A stretch of 64,000 nt of DNA from Chiridota heheva (GCA_020152595.1 JAIGNY010002754.1:186001-250000); one strand, 5' to 3'; numbered from the stretch's first letter, positions 1 to 15,530 are shown. The notes: a model not told the origin generated them from the sequence alone. Numbers and translations: made by a program.

Positions 1-536
1 AGACACATATTTCTGTTTGTGCCGAAATAAACCTTTTCATAATGTCAGTATATTCTTTGATGTCTTTTTCTGTATTACTCAATGTAGCAAATTTGCTACA
101 ATTCGAAGAAACAAAACAACAACTGGGTAATGTAGGTGAAATCTAAAATGAATTAGCTGTGTATGAGGGGGCACTCACACACCCACACATGACAACATAC
201 TGCATATAAATGATGATAGCACAGGAATCATAAATCATCCAACTGCCCAAGCTTGAGTTTCCCTGTGTAAAACTCAGTTTGAACAAATTGTAACATCTTG
301 GGTCATTTTTATTACACTTTTGAAAGGTTTTTGGCTACTACTTTTTGGGTCAATAATTGTTACATGTTGAGTCTTTTTTATTACATTTTAAATAGGAATT
401 ACATTTTAGGTCGTTTTTATTACATTTGGGGTTGGGTATTACATTTTGAGTATGTTAATTTGGGTGGTAATAGCTTTGCATGTATTTCTAGTGCTGAAGG
501 TCTTATGTTGTCCAAACTGCCTTGTAATATTACATG
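1..536. other. Intergenic, no gene seen
   Basis: AT-rich DNA without recognisable coding similarity. The open frame at 298-540 is made of T-rich degenerate repeats (variants of TTTTTATTACATTTT spaced about 30-40 bp) and I do not regard it as a gene. Confidence 0.6.
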
Positions 537-540
537 TTAA

Positions 541-777
541 AGGAGCACTAGACCCAAAAGCTTGTTTTTTGGCAAATTTTACAGAAATATTCTCCAAAGC
601 AGATCGATAAACTTAATGCCTGCATAGCCCACAGATGACGAAGAGCAAATGTCACTTGAATATTAACCAGAAAATTGCTAAACCATTGCGTGCCACACAT
701 AAGCATTTGATATTGCGGGGGAGGGGGAGAGGGGGCGACCCCTAAATATACGCTCTTACTTTTTGGTCTAGCGGTTC
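541..777 (+). mobile_element. TTAA-flanked MITE, family M1, copy 1
   Basis: A ~237-bp non-coding element with imperfect terminal inverted repeats: left end AGGAGCACTAGACCCAAAAG, right end reading CTTTTTGGTCTAGCGGTTCT. TTAA lies directly outside both ends (537-540 and 778-781), which suggests a TTAA target duplication as made by piggyBac-type transposases. Two more copies lie at 20922-21160 (inverted) and 55161-55365. The shared internal block includes GATCGATAAAC in this copy and its variants in the others. There is no open frame, so it would be non-autonomous. The inverted ends and copies are seen directly; the superfamily is inferred. Confidence 0.75.
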
Positions 778-979
778 TTAATTACAGGGTTTAAGGAACA
801 TGTGCTTTTTCAAACTTGTGATTTTAAAAAGCCTTCATACTTCGTGTGAAATATACGCATGCATATTAAGAATGTACCATTCTAAAGTAGTACCTCCTTG
901 CAAAATGTTTACATGTAAGTTACACCTAGCAGATTCATATTGTGAAGAAGGCATTGCTTTTTGAGGTTCTGAGGGAAGT

Positions 980-1107
980 TTAACCCTTACTCTACCAGCA
1001 CTTTTTGAAAATGCACTCGGGAGGCGGGGCCAAAAACGGGGCACCCAAAACGGCCATGATATCGCCGCGTGGTAGAGTAAAGATTAATCAAGGGCTGATT
1101 ATTGAAT
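980..1107 (+). mobile_element. Partial GC-rich A-B element (A unit plus start of B)
   Basis: The A unit (980-1087) starts TTAACCCTTACTCTACCA and ends with the degraded inverse GGTAGAGTAAAGATTAA, with the GC-rich centre GGAGGCGGGGCC and an ATATCGCCGCG hairpin side. It continues into the first ~20 bp of the B segment (TGATTATTGAA) seen between paired A units at 17.7 and 19.1 kb, then breaks off at the G-rich tract. It is a decayed or truncated member of the family that is complete at 17724-18074 and 19096-19449. Confidence 0.8.
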
Positions 1108-1266
1108 AATAGGAGGATGCGGGAGGGGAGGGGGATGCAGGAGGGGGGATGCAGGAGGGGAATGGGGGGGGGGAGGGGTTCGGGAGGGGTAGGGCGCAGA
1201 AGGGGGAGGGGGATGCGGGAGGGATAGGGGAATGCAGGATGGGGAGGGGATGCGGATGCGGGAGGG
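1108..1266 (+). repeat. G-rich degenerate minisatellite
   Basis: Purine-rich tract of irregular GGGAGGGGGATGCAGGAG-like units with many runs of four or more G. It could form G-quadruplexes on the plus strand. It directly abuts the broken end of the A-B element. Confidence 0.75.
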
Positions 1267-1990
1267 CACTCTTTCCAAGATTGATTTTTAGATTTGTCCA
1301 AAACCAGGGAGAAAATGTGGAGAAGTAGGTGTATGTTCCACAATAGAGACATCACAGGGAGAATACAGGGAAGATTATACAATCTACAGATTTTCCAATT
1401 CAAGAAGATCTAGATGTAAATTAATAAGTGAGTTGGCACCCAAATTATTATCAATGTAGTGCTAATCAATCTCAGTTCCTAAATTCATAATAAATTTATT
1501 AAAAAAACGTGGGAATATTCCTCTAATGGATTCTGGACCACAGGATTATCTTACAGCAGTTTTTGTTCTTCAACTGAGAGCCATCACTGTTGATCAACAT
1601 GGCAAATACGGGTAATCAGTGGCAAAGCTTGACTATTTTGCAGAGGTCAGGCAATACAAATTTCTGAATCCAAATTTAGCTATTGTTTATCTTTATCTTT
1701 GCAGTATGATTTTAAACTGTTTGACCTCCCACCCCCTCCCCTCCCTTAATACCATTAACATACTTAGCATACTTAACATACTTAGCCTACCTTTTCTATT
1801 GCATGAATTGAAATCCGCATAAATTAAAAATCTGCACAAATTTTCTGAATTTTCGCTGCAGGAAAAACCCCTTTCCCCCTCTTTAAGCACAGCACTGATT
1901 TTAACTCTATTTTCTAACATGAGAATTTGAGAATTGTTTTTCTTCTTAAAGCCATGGAATTTTTGTAAAGTTTTAATTGTTTTTTTCTAT
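1267..1990. other. Intergenic, nothing recognised
   Basis: Unique-looking AT-rich DNA. Short pyrimidine-rich stretch and a small (CATACTTAG) repeat near 1757-1790. No coding or RNA signal seen. Confidence 0.5.
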
Positions 1991-2411
1991 TAATATGGGA
2001 CAAATGGTGCATACATGGCAGCCTCAATTGCATTCAAATCCTTCAATGATATGAATAATCCTTCAACTTAAGGATTCTAATGGGATACATGGTGCAATAT
2101 GGGTATACATGGCGGCCTCCATAGCATTCAAATCGTTTGAATGAATAATCCTTTAAAATAGGGATTCTCATGGAATGGATGGTGCATTATGGGTATACAT
2201 GGTGGCCTTTATTGCATTCAAATTCTTTAATGATATAAATATTACTTAAAATTAAGGATTCTAATGGGATGCATGATACATTATGGGTATACATGGCGGC
2301 CTCCATTGCATTCAAATCCTTTAATAATTCATTTTGGGATGCATGGTGCATTGTGGGTATACATGGATCTGAATAATTTTTAAAATGAAGGATTCTAATG
2401 GAATGCATGGT

Positions 2412-2649
<238 letters not shown>

Positions 2650-3015
2650 TTTAAGGTTCTGAATAATCCTCAAATTTTAATAAGGGTATCCTTGAAATTA
2701 AGGATATGAGTTGCATAGTGCATTAGGGGTATACATGGCGGCCTCAATTGCACTCAAATCCTTTATTGATTCAATTTGGGATGCATGGTACATTGTGGGT
2801 ATACCTGATCTGAATAATCCTTAAAATTAAGGATTTTATATAGGATGTATGGTGCATTATGGGTATAGATGGCGGCCCTTCATTGCATTAAGAATCCTTT
2901 TATGATTTTAAAGATCTTAACAATCCCTAAAATTCAGGATTCTATTTGATATGCATGGTGCATGATGGATCTGAATAATTCTTAAAATGAAGGATTCTAA
3001 TGGAATGCATGGTGC

Positions 3016-3459
<444 letters not shown>

Positions 3460-3620
3460 TGGCCTCCATTATATTATTCCTTAATTCTAAGGTTCTAAAT
3501 AATCCTTAAATTTTAATAAGGATATCCTTGAAATTAAGGATATGGGTTGCATAGTGCATTATGGGTATACATGGCGGCCTCCATTGCATTCAAATCCTTA
3601 ATTTGGATTTGAATAATCTG

Positions 3621-3865
3621 TTTCATATTCACGCTACTTCTCAAATTTCTTTCCTAAGCCAGTAATCTTGGGGCAAGTTTTCCACTTTAAAAACTGAAAA
3701 CTCCAAAAGCCAATGTATCTTTATGTATTATACCTAAATTTCTAAATCACAATCACATAATTTGCCAATTATAGTCTAATTTGATGCACCAAACCATATC
3801 ATAAACACTGAAGAATTGGAACAGTGAAATGTTTTTCAGCTGGAAAAACACAATTAAAGAGGGAA
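3621..3865. other. Intergenic, nothing recognised
   Basis: AT-rich unique sequence between the tandem array and a foldback-arm relic. Confidence 0.5.
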
Positions 3866-4045
3866 TCTTGTCTCATGGAAATTGTTTGACAATCACCAAT
3901 AAATCTGCTACATACTAGCAACATTACTTCCATGGCGCTAATTAACTGGCTTGTCGGTGATTGTGTGAATATTTTGACCAATCAGAAAGGTTAGATTGAT
4001 GTGTATTTTTATCTCCATGTTAACACAATATCTGGCATTTTAATC
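3866..4045 (+). mobile_element. Degenerate foldback-element arm (family FB1)
   Basis: Resembles the left arm of the foldback element at 21789-22325. Shared pieces are ACTTCCATGGCG (compare ACTTCCACAGCG), TTGTCGGTGATTG, GACCAATCAGAAAGG, then CATGTTAACACAATATCTGGC (compare CATGATAACGCAATATTTGGC). It is a single arm, diverged. I see no matching inverted partner here. Confidence 0.6.
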
Positions 4046-4121
4046 AAATATAAAAATTAGGAATAATGTTCATTGTAAACATATAAAGAATTCACAATCT
4101 TTGTAAAGGAGGTTAACCCCT
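4046..4121. other. Short unique spacer
   Basis: AT-rich sequence between the foldback relic and a 16-bp tandem repeat. Confidence 0.4.
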
Positions 4122-4182
4122 ATCTTACACCCAGTCTTACACACCCACAGCCTTACACACCCACAGTCTTACACACCCACTT
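4122..4182 (+). repeat. 16-bp tandem repeat, ~4 copies
   Basis: Imperfect units TCTTACACACCCACAG. Confidence 0.9.
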
Positions 4183-5049
4183 GCACAAATAAAACTGAAA
4201 TGGCTACAATGTCCACAAAATGAAATGCAGCTCTGCATCCCACGCGCATGCATCTTAAAGCAAAGATGTGCAGGAACTTGAATTCACTCAGCTTCGTAAA
4301 CAATCTTGCAATCACCATTATTTTCCACCCCATTAACAATATATTTTTCTTAAAGGCTTCCATTGTTGCACTTGTTGCATCTTCAGTTTATGACCGCGAA
4401 CTAATTTAAACGTCTTAAATTTCGCTGAATCATGGATCTCACATACTTAGCATTTCTTAAGAATTTGATAAGATTTAAGAACAACTCCACGCCCAAACCA
4501 ACAACCAAAATCTATCATTATGAAGTTACTGCCTTTGAAATAGTCTACGGCAGTTAATTTGTTGAGAATGTATATAACTGGATTGCAGCTAGAGACAGAG
4601 AAATTATTTCAACGTCTCAAATTTCGCCAAATCCCGGATCTCAGTAGATTCAATGCACTTCGTAATATTGGGACTGCATGTGTTTATTTATACGAGGCAT
4701 GGTTTCTCATTTATATGAGGCATGTGTGGTTTCTCATTTATATAAAGCATGTATTAGTTTTCTCATTTATAAAAAAATTTATTCTTTTATGACTGACTTT
4801 TTCCATATGACTTTTGAATTTTCTTGTCAGCATCTAAATAATGTCAAATGTAGCAAAGAGATATGTTTCAATTTCTTAATGATATGTTTATGGCTTAATT
4901 CTATAAAAAATAATTGTTTGAAATATCAAAATAGTGTTCTATCCATAAATTATGCATGGACAATATATTGTATGATCATTTGGTTAACTTATAGGCTTGA
5001 AGCTATTATAATTTGTGAGGGGGTATTTGTGGGGCTTAAGCGGGACAAC
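4183..5049. other. Intergenic, nothing recognised
   Basis: AT-rich. A small duplicated motif around CTCATTTATA (4700-4770) accounts for the open frames here. There are two diverged copies of a block containing TTCAAATTTCGC-like words (4410-4640). No gene evidence. Confidence 0.5.
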
Positions 5050-5255
5050 TTCCCCCCGATAGGATTCCCCACTCCCATTTGCCTGCTATTTTCTTGCGGT
5101 TGGGAAGTAAAACTGGAAAATTATTGATATATAAAATTGAAGAATGAAAAAATCGATTACATTAAAAGAAAATTTGTTAAAATTATTGGAGATTTTGGCA
5201 ACATTTCCCAAAAATTTCCAGAAAGTTGAAGGATTTCCCGATTAGGAGCAACAAT
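5050..5255 (+). mobile_element. Short element with degenerate AAATTTCCC internal repeats
   Basis: A C-rich left part is followed by degenerate repeats of the AAAATT/GAAG/TTTCCC type (AACATTTCCCAAAAATTTCC near 5201). The same composition is seen in larger form at 14725-15095 and 52475-53380. The boundaries are approximate and the relationship rests on the shared internal repeat style only. Confidence 0.4.
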
Positions 5256-5754
5256 TGGGTGGAATTATTCTTTCTACTTGTACATAATAGGTACTTGCCC
5301 CAGGCATGTCGCATCATCCCATCCTTTCCTCTTTAGCAAGTACATAAATATAGCCTACATTTATTCCCTGAAACTATTTGTTGAAAGACGCTATTTGACA
5401 TCTTAATCTATTACTTTGTTCTTGGTGAACATTAAGACATATAGAAAGGGCAACAGCTTGTGCTGCAGCAGCTTGTACTGACTATGAATCACACACATCA
5501 TGCTTGAAATGCTGACACCTTAGGATTCAGATCTAAAACTCAGTAACTTAATTAACATCTGTTGATATATTACCACAAACACTTTCTTGAAGGGAAATGA
5601 GGGGGAAGGTGATGCGGAGGATGGTTTTCACAAGAATATATTCTCATATAATTATTATTTGAAAGCAGAAAAAGTACTAATACCTTCTACCATTTATCAA
5701 GTACCATACACAGGCCCTGCTATGCAACTTAAGGATTTTTATTTCCATCAAATC
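5256..5754. other. Intergenic, nothing recognised
   Basis: Unique AT-rich sequence with a short near-repeat of CAGCTTGT around 5453-5478. Confidence 0.45.
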
Positions 5755-5944
5755 ATCGGTGTAGCCAGGAAGGAGGAAAGGGAAGGGGGAGGGGGGAGGG
5801 GGAGTCATCAGGGTCGTACAGCCCCCACCTCCCCCCAACAAAAAAATAAATAAAAGAAAATGGTAAAAAGGTCCAAAAAGTATGCTAAAAGTCCAAATAT
5901 TTTCCTCAGGGACCCCCAAATCCGAAAGGCTGGCTACACCACTG
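5755..5944 (+). mobile_element. MITE with GTGTAGCCAG/CTGGCTACACC ends (family M2), copy 1
   Basis: Left end CGGTGTAGCCAGGA and right end GGCTGGCTACACCACTG form inverted termini around a purine-rich then pyrimidine-rich interior. The right half, AGTCCAAATATTTTCCTCAG and CCGAAAGGCTGGC, matches in reverse complement the left half of the copy at 57351-57508. A third, more diverged copy is at 47217-47413. Non-coding and therefore non-autonomous. Confidence 0.7.
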
Positions 5945-6210
5945 CAAATGCAATGCTTCTTAATCTTGAAGGAAAATAGGCCAATAATCCTGAGAATGAA
6001 GACAATGAACAAATTGGTGCAGAACCCATGTTGATATCCTATTCTATGATGTAAGACTTATTGTATTTGAAAGATTCCCACATTGATGGAAAGTGACTGT
6101 GTAGTAAGTTTGATTCAACAGCTGAACTTCCATGAAAATTTACTTTGATTTCTTTGAAAATTGATCAATTTTCTAAATTATTATAGAAATCATTTTTTGA
6201 GATGGGATAT

Positions 6211-6213
<3 letters not shown>
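5945..6213. other. Intergenic, nothing recognised
   Basis: Unique AT-rich DNA. Confidence 0.4.
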
Positions 6214-6290
<77 letters not shown>

Positions 6291-6372
6291 CATACATACA
6301 TACATACATACATACATACATACATACATACATACATACATACATACATACATACACATGCACACATACATG

Positions 6373-6417
<45 letters not shown>
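6214..6417. repeat. Compound (TA)n-(CATA)n-(TA)n microsatellite
   Basis: TA run to ~6286, then perfect CATA tetranucleotides to ~6353, a short CACATG-rich interruption, then TA again to ~6417. Open frames on both strands are repeat artefacts. Confidence 0.98.
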
Positions 6418-9070
<2,653 letters not shown>

Positions 9071-9333
9071 CTTATAAATATAAGCAATATAAAAAACAAT
9101 AACTTTCAGCTTGTAACACAAAATGGAAAATATCAACCCTGCACCCCCTCCACCCCCACCAATACAGAAAATTAACATGGGATTTTTCTTTTATACAACA
9201 TCCAATTTAGGCATACAAGGATCATAAATAGGTTTTGATCGAGCTTCTTTTTAAACATGAATAAAGATGTCAAAGTTGTTACTGTACTATCTGGGCTTGT
9301 TCCAGCATCCCTCATCTGAGAATATGCAAGTGC
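9071..9333. other. Intergenic spacer
   Basis: Unique sequence with a C-rich patch near 9140-9160. It contains the ATG (9267) of the frame that runs into the 24-bp array. Confidence 0.4.
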
Positions 9334-10001
9334 ATACTACAACACAAGACAAGTACAGTACTACTACACAAGACAAGTACAGTACTACTACACACGACAA
9401 GTACAGTACTACTACACAAGACAAGTACAGTACTACTACACAAGACAAGTACAGTACTACTACACAAGACAAGTACAGTACTACTACACACGACATAGTA
9501 CTACTACACAAGACAAGTACAGTACTACTACACAAGACAAGTACAGTACTACTACACAAGACAAGTACATACTACTACACAAGACAAGTACAGTACTACT
9601 ACACAAGACAAGTACAGTGCTACTACACAAGACAGTACTACTACACAAGACAAGTACAGTACTACTACACAAGACAAGTACAGTCCTACTACACAAGACA
9701 AGTACAGTCCTACTACACAAGACAAGTACATACTACTACAAGACACTACACAAGACAAGTACAGTACTACTACACAAGACAAGTACAGTACTACTACACA
9801 AGACAACAAGTCCTACTACACAAGACAAGTACAGTACTACTACACAAGACAAGTACAGTACTACTACACAAGACAAGTACATACTACTACACAAGACAAG
9901 TACATACTAATACACAAGACAAGTACAGTACTACTACACAAGACAAGCACAGTACTACTACACAAGACAAGTACAGTACTACTACACAAGACAAGTACAG
10001 T
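9334..10001 (+). repeat. 24-bp minisatellite, ~28 copies
   Basis: Units contain TACTACACAAGACAAGTACA plus GTAC. Some units lack 4-7 bases, giving 17-20 bp variants. Because 24 is a multiple of three, a frame of 253 codons (9267-10028, ATG start, stop just past the array) stays open and would read a Thr-Thr-Thr-Gln-Asp-Lys-Tyr-Ser repeat until the short units shift it into other registers (for example YYYTRQVQ). Frame changes inside the array with no compensating pattern, and open frames on the opposite strand, argue against selection for protein. Confidence 0.95.
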
Positions 10002-10310
10002 GCTCAGCAATTTGAATTTTCATCTTAGAAGTAATAAATAAACCTAACCTGGCCATCACCTTTACTACACGTATCCTGCATATGGAATCATTAATACATT
10101 TGTATGCTCAGTGTTAAACAATTCAAGACCATATAATGCAGGCTATCAGCCCTTAGTACAATTCATGTATAAGAACTGATACATACTCTGAAGGGAAATA
10201 TTTACATGACTCAGGAATATGATATAAAATGAATACACACATGTAGTTTAGAATGAGCAAACAAGGAAACAAAATTCTTCTTTAACAAAACCTAGATCAC
10301 AAAACATACA
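10002..10310. other. Intergenic spacer between two arrays
   Basis: Unique AT-rich sequence. Nothing recognised. Confidence 0.4.
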
Positions 10311-11108
10311 AATTCTTTCCTTAAATGGGGTATCGCCCACAGGTTCAATTCTTTCCTTAAATGGGATATCGCCAACAGGTTCAATTCGTTCCTTTATTGG
10401 GGTATCGCCCACAGGTTCAATTCTTTCCTTAAATGGGGTATCGCCCACAGGTTCAATCCTTTCCTTAAATGGGGTATCTTCCAGAAGTTCAATTCTTTCC
10501 TTAAATGGGGTATCGCCCACAGGTTCAATACTTTCCTTAAATGAGGTATCGCCAACAGGTTCAATTCGTTCCTTAAAAGGGGTACCACCCACAGGTTCGA
10601 TTCTTTCCTTAAATGGGGTATCGCCCACAGGTTCAATACTTTCCTTAAATGGGGTATCGCCCAGAAGTTCAACTATTTCCTTAAATAAGGTATCACCCAC
10701 AGTTTCAATTCTTTCCTTAAATGGGGTATTCCCCACAAGTTCAATTCTTTCCTTAATTGGGGTATCGCCCAAAAGTTCAATTCTTTTCTTAAATGGGGTA
10801 TCACCCACAGGTTCAATTCTTTCCTTAAATGGGGTATCACCCACAGGTTCAATTCTTTCCTTAAATGGGGTATCGCCCACAACTTCAATTCTTTCCTTAA
10901 ATGGGGTATCGCCCAAAAGTTCAATTCTTTTCTTAAATGGGGTATCACCCACAGGTTCAATTCTTTTCTTAAATGGGGTATCGCCCATAGCTTCAATTCT
11001 TTCCTTAAATGGGGTATCGCCCACAGCTTCAATTCTTTCCTTAAATGGGGTATCGCCCACAGCTTCAATTCTTTCCTTAAATGGGGTATCGCCCAGAAGT
11101 TCAATTCT
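10311..11108 (-). repeat. 36-bp minisatellite, ~22 copies, open on minus strand
   Basis: Regular 36-bp units with the plus-strand core TTCCTTAAATGGGGTATCGC. On the minus strand one frame is open across the whole array (299 codons, 11147 to 10248) and reads a 12-residue repeat GDTPFKERIEPV. Most variation falls on the two residues after IE (PV, LL, AV, VV, TV, LV), while GDTPFKERIE is well kept. The frame begins with a GTG at 11147, with no ATG ahead of the array, and a second frame reading LWAIPHLRKELN is also largely open. It could be an exon of a repeat protein, but a period divisible by three explains the openness. No splice sites were established. No function can be assigned. Confidence 0.9.
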
Positions 11109-13126
11109 AAAATCATCACTAGACAAACATTTACAAAGACTTTGCACAAACTATGGCTGCCTCACCCCCACAAATATTGAAGATGTGTCCCTTACCTTCA
11201 CTTCTGAATCCTTATCTCATGCTGGCCTCATGCATACCAACTGGTTTTGAATTGCTGGAAGAAGAAAAAAGAGAAACAAATCATTTAACACAGGGATGTG
11301 GCCCTTAAACTTATTTTTGTCTGCAAACACACATACCTTTTATTCACTAGTTTCAAAATGCTTACTTCATAAAATTAAAAACATATCTGACATTCTGTTA
11401 ATGTGTACACAGTGTTACAAACATGGCATCATTAACAAGCTTTGTTCAGTATATTTACTGTGTTCATAGGATAGGTCGCTGTTACGGGAACAACAAGATG
11501 GAAAAAGGTTTAAACCTCAACAAAGTACATAGGTGGGGTGAATTTTCAAGAGGACATCCCCCTCCCCTTCACAGACACACTTTTTGTCTCGTAATAAGCT
11601 CAATTCAACAATATAAATAAAGTAATACATACTCATTTTAATTAGAACAGTAGTACAGTGCCATACTTTAAAAATACATGATATGTTTCTCTTCAATAAA
11701 AAATCCGATAAAATGCAATTTGTTTTTGTATGAACAGGTCGGCATCCAGGGTTTGTTTAATCTGTGCTACAATCTTTTTGCAGGGAAGTAGGTGCTCTGC
11801 TGATAAATTGTTTGAAACACAAATATGATAAGAAATATTCAATACCCCTGGACCCCAGGCCCAATAGTAGGCCCCATAATCCCCCCCCCCCCACCTTCCC
11901 CCATCGTTGAAGTTTGGCCTCCCAACTTTGAAAACATTTCGGTATTGTTGGCAAATTTTCAAATAAGAACAAAAACTATGTCACTCATATATAAACATGG
12001 ATCCCAAATACTAATTTTTCAAAGGCTCTAGTTTTTGCCAAGTGCAGAGTACTGCTTTGTCCCAAAGACAATCAAGGGGCCGACATAATTAGGTGACCAC
12101 ACAGGAACACAATTCACTTTAAGGGGATGGGGTAAAAGGTTGTCACAGTTATTCCTCTCCTGATTCCAAGTCGAGTGTAGAGCTGTTTTATTAAGATAAA
12201 TAAATAGATTTTGAATTCTGACAAAACAAATCAATCAATGAAGAATAAAAACGAAATGTCCATTGGTTAGTTTAACCATCAAGTGAGGTTGGATGAAACA
12301 TACACTAACGGAAATGGGTAGAGACATGACTTTGGACAATATGAGCATCTTTTTTTGACAAATGATTGATAATGATTAAAACTGCATTTTCTTACACCAA
12401 ACCAATTTTTTTACTGAATTGCAGAACCAAATGATTTTAAAAGTGTTAGGGGGAGGAGGAGGGGTGGAGGGGGCGGGTGGAGGGAAGGGGATACATTATT
12501 TAAATAACATAAGATAATCAAGGAAAACAATATTAAAGGTTCTGGCAAACTTTCATCTGGACATTTTTTAATTCTGAATTCACAAGGGGCGAGTACTTAT
12601 TGACATTGTAAGGTGTTTATCTCAATAGGAATATCTAAATACCATATCCCTGATTTCACCAAGTACCATACGTATACTGGTTTACGTGTAGGAAGTCTAA
12701 ATTTGTGGTGATTTACAGTTTTGAAAATAAAACAAGATGTCAAATTTAACTAAACTCAATTGGGTATGACACAAATGTTGGCTATCATTTTTATATGTGT
12801 GTGTGCTGGGTGGGTTGAGCCTGAGGGCCTATTTTTACATTCTTAAACGGTTTCCCCCTCCCATGCAGAGCAATGGAGTATGATAGTTTCAATGTGGAGG
12901 AGTCACTTTAACTGGTCAAGTTCCTTTTTGGAAATTGACAATTCTTACAAAATCTCTGCTTGGGGTAGAAAATATATGCATATATTGTCCTAATTATACA
13001 TAACCTATTACCATATCACATCATCATTTTTCAGAGTTGACATGACAATATGAGCAACACAAGTATTGTAAGCAAAAGAATATCTAGCTGAGTAAGAAAC
13101 CACAATTAAATTGCCAACATTCCCGT
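11109..13126. other. Intergenic, with one C-rich element fragment
   Basis: Mostly unique. At about 11845-11950 a C-rich fragment followed by GGCCTCCCAACTTTGAAAAC and ATTTCGGTATT resembles the right half of the element at 13127-13277. A G-rich tract (GGGGGAGGAGGAGGGG-like) lies at 12446-12490. No gene evidence. Confidence 0.5.
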
Positions 13127-13277
13127 AGGTGCCAGGGAGGGAGCACCTCCAACTGTGGAAATATTGATACTGCCCCCTCCCCTCTAATACAAAATAAAAT
13201 CAGTTAAAATTGCACAGGGGGCATATGACATACATTTTGTTCTAGCCCCCAACTATGAAAACATTCCGGCACCCATG
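13127..13277 (+). mobile_element. Small element with GGTGCC/GGCACC ends
   Basis: Left end CCCGTAGGTGCC and right end TCCGGCACCCATGAA suggest short inverted termini. The interior is C-rich on the right, with CCCCCAACTATGAAAACATT. A related right half lies at 11880-11945. Two instances only, so classification as a MITE is tentative. Confidence 0.45.
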
Positions 13278-13570
13278 AATCAGGACTTCTTTGTGGGAGG
13301 AGTTCCCCAAGCAAACATATTTAAAAGCAGTCCACTTATCCTTATACTTGCTCCATTTGTGAGGAAATAAATATTTCCAGAATTGAAAATGTATATACAT
13401 GTAGTTTGACCCACTCTATAAAACCCACTAATAATATATATCCATTGCAGAAACAATGATTAAAAAATGTAACTTTAAATTTTCCAGTATATTCCAATAT
13501 CACAGTTTGAAACATGCACAGACCAATTCACATGATTAATGTGGCAAACAGAAAGTATGATTGCTATCTG
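13278..13570. other. Intergenic spacer
   Basis: Unique AT-rich sequence leading into a 19-bp array. Confidence 0.4.
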
Positions 13571-14080
13571 TAGCTCACAGCACTTTATGTAGCTCACAGC
13601 ATATTATGCAAGACACAGCACTTTATGTAGCTCACAGCACTTTATGTAGCAAACAGCACATTATGTGGCAAACAGCACATTATGTAACTCACAGCACTTT
13701 ATGTAGCTCACAACACTTTATGTAGCAAACAGCACTTCATATAGCTCACAGCACTTTATGTAGCTCACTGCACTTCATGTAGCTGACAACACATTATGTA
13801 ACTCACAGCACTTCATGTAACTCCAGTACTTTATGTAGCTCACAGCACATTACGTAACTCACAGCACTTTAAGTAACTCACAGCACTTTATGTAGCTCCC
13901 AGCACTTTATGTAGCTCACAGCACTTTATGTAGCTCACAGCACTTTATGTAACTCACAGCACTTTATGTAGCTCACAGCACATTATGTAACTCACAGCAC
14001 TTCATGTAACTCCAGCACTTTATGTAGCTCACAGCACATTATGTAAATCACAGCATTTTATGTAGCTCACAGCACTTTAT
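13571..14080 (+). repeat. 19-bp minisatellite, ~27 copies
   Basis: Units CTCACAGCACTTTATGTAG with frequent substitutions (TAACTC, CAAACAGC, CATTATG). Sub-blocks such as CACATTATGTAACTCACAGC followed by ACTTCATGTAACTCC recur near 13780 and 13980, indicating block duplications within the array. Confidence 0.95.
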
Positions 14081-14724
14081 AATCCCTTAAGATGCTAGTA
14101 ATAACTTTCAATCCAGCTGTGAATTACCATTATGTATGAATACTGGTGAGTATTGCTAAACAGGCTTATACATGTACATCTCAACTGAGGCTATTCCTGC
14201 ATGCAAGTTTGCCAGCCAATAAAAAACAACTGTCAAAAATGCTTGTAATGGCATTTGCATGCAGCATCAACGCCTAACCAACACAGAGATCCTCATTATC
14301 AAAGAAGTGAAAGTTATCAAATGCTTTTCCCCATAGTGAATCCAACTAAAGAGCACTACAAATAAACTATTCAACTTGAGAGGGCTTTAAGCAGGAAACG
14401 GTGTGTACACCAGAAGAATGAAATGTTTGACTAACACTTAGGTGTTTCCTAGAAGGAAATCATTTCAACTCTTTGGTAAGAGTTGATTATGTGTCTTTTG
14501 ATTGTTATTTGAATTAATTACTCAAGGTCATATGATGAGTTTGGTAATTATCTATTTCAAACATCTTAAATGGTTCTTTCCCTGAAGTGCTATGACAACG
14601 TAAATGAGAAGGTCAAAGGTGGAAAGAATCGGCATCATGGCAATAAGTGAAGCAGACTGAGGGGCTGGAAAGGGAATTATGGGTAATTGCAAAGACTGAG
14701 CACCATGGAAACAAGGTGTGATAA
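14081..14724. other. Intergenic, nothing recognised
   Basis: Unique sequence. No coding or RNA evidence. Confidence 0.45.
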
Positions 14725-15095
14725 CCAGGGGCATAGGAAGGGTCACCTCTCGGGGAGGGGGGGGGGAAACAATTTCCTAATGACAATGAACAATTGCACT
14801 GGTAAATTAAACGTTTCCATTAAAAGTTGTTGCTAATTGAAAAATCCCCTAAATTGTCAAAAATATTTCTTTAATTTCTGGAGAGAAAAAAACCTCAATT
14901 TGAGGTTTTTCTTTAAATCTGGCCAATTTTTGGAAAATTTGGTTAGTTTTCGAGGAAATTTGCCAGTTTTCGAGAAAGTTTGGCCAATTTGGGAAAATTG
15001 TACCAAATTATATCCAATACTTTGACCACATTTTTCAATTGATGTTAATAATTTCACCTCTCAGGGTGGCAGTCCCTCAAGGGGGACAACAGTAT
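14725..15095 (+). mobile_element. Element with GGTCACCTCTC ends and degenerate AAATTT core
   Basis: Begins near CAGGGGCATAGGAAGG and GTCACCTCTCGGGGAGG, and ends near TTTCACCTCTCAGGGTGGCA. Between them is a degenerate repeat of the type AATTTGGGAAAATTG and TTTTCGAGGAAATTTG. Composition matches 52475-53380 and 5050-5255. No coding content. Boundaries are approximate. Confidence 0.45.
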
Positions 15096-15530
15096 AATTT
15101 AGCAAACTCAATTCTTCTAAAGGGCACTTCTTTACACCCCAGCATGTCCATGTGCATGATACCCCATTGTTCGCAACTTAAGTATGTCTCACAAGTGATA
15201 TCCTACAAATTGTCTTAAATCTTCTAAAATTCTGACACCTTTGACTTTTCATGTGCATACAGGCGTCATGATCAACACATCAATCCCCAATTGGCAATTA
15301 AAACAAATTAAGTTGTTTTTTTGCTGTCCAGCAGTTTATTTCTATGTGCAAGTAACAGTATAATTCATTTTAATGAAATAAATGAGCGCTTTATTTCCTA
15401 GAATTGCACTTCCGTTAAAAGAGCAAACAGCTAAAATTCATGATCGTATCTGTCATTTGATATCAATTAATAAGGGGGAAATAACATATTGCGATAATGG
15501 GTAATTCCCGCTTATGGCATGCAGACACAA
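15096..15530. other. Intergenic, nothing recognised
   Basis: Unique AT-rich sequence. Confidence 0.4.

Noticed and set aside
9267..10028. 253-codon open frame with a TTTQDKYS repeat
   Set aside because: It is explained by a 24-bp tandem repeat. Short units shift the frame inside the array, and the opposite strand is also open.
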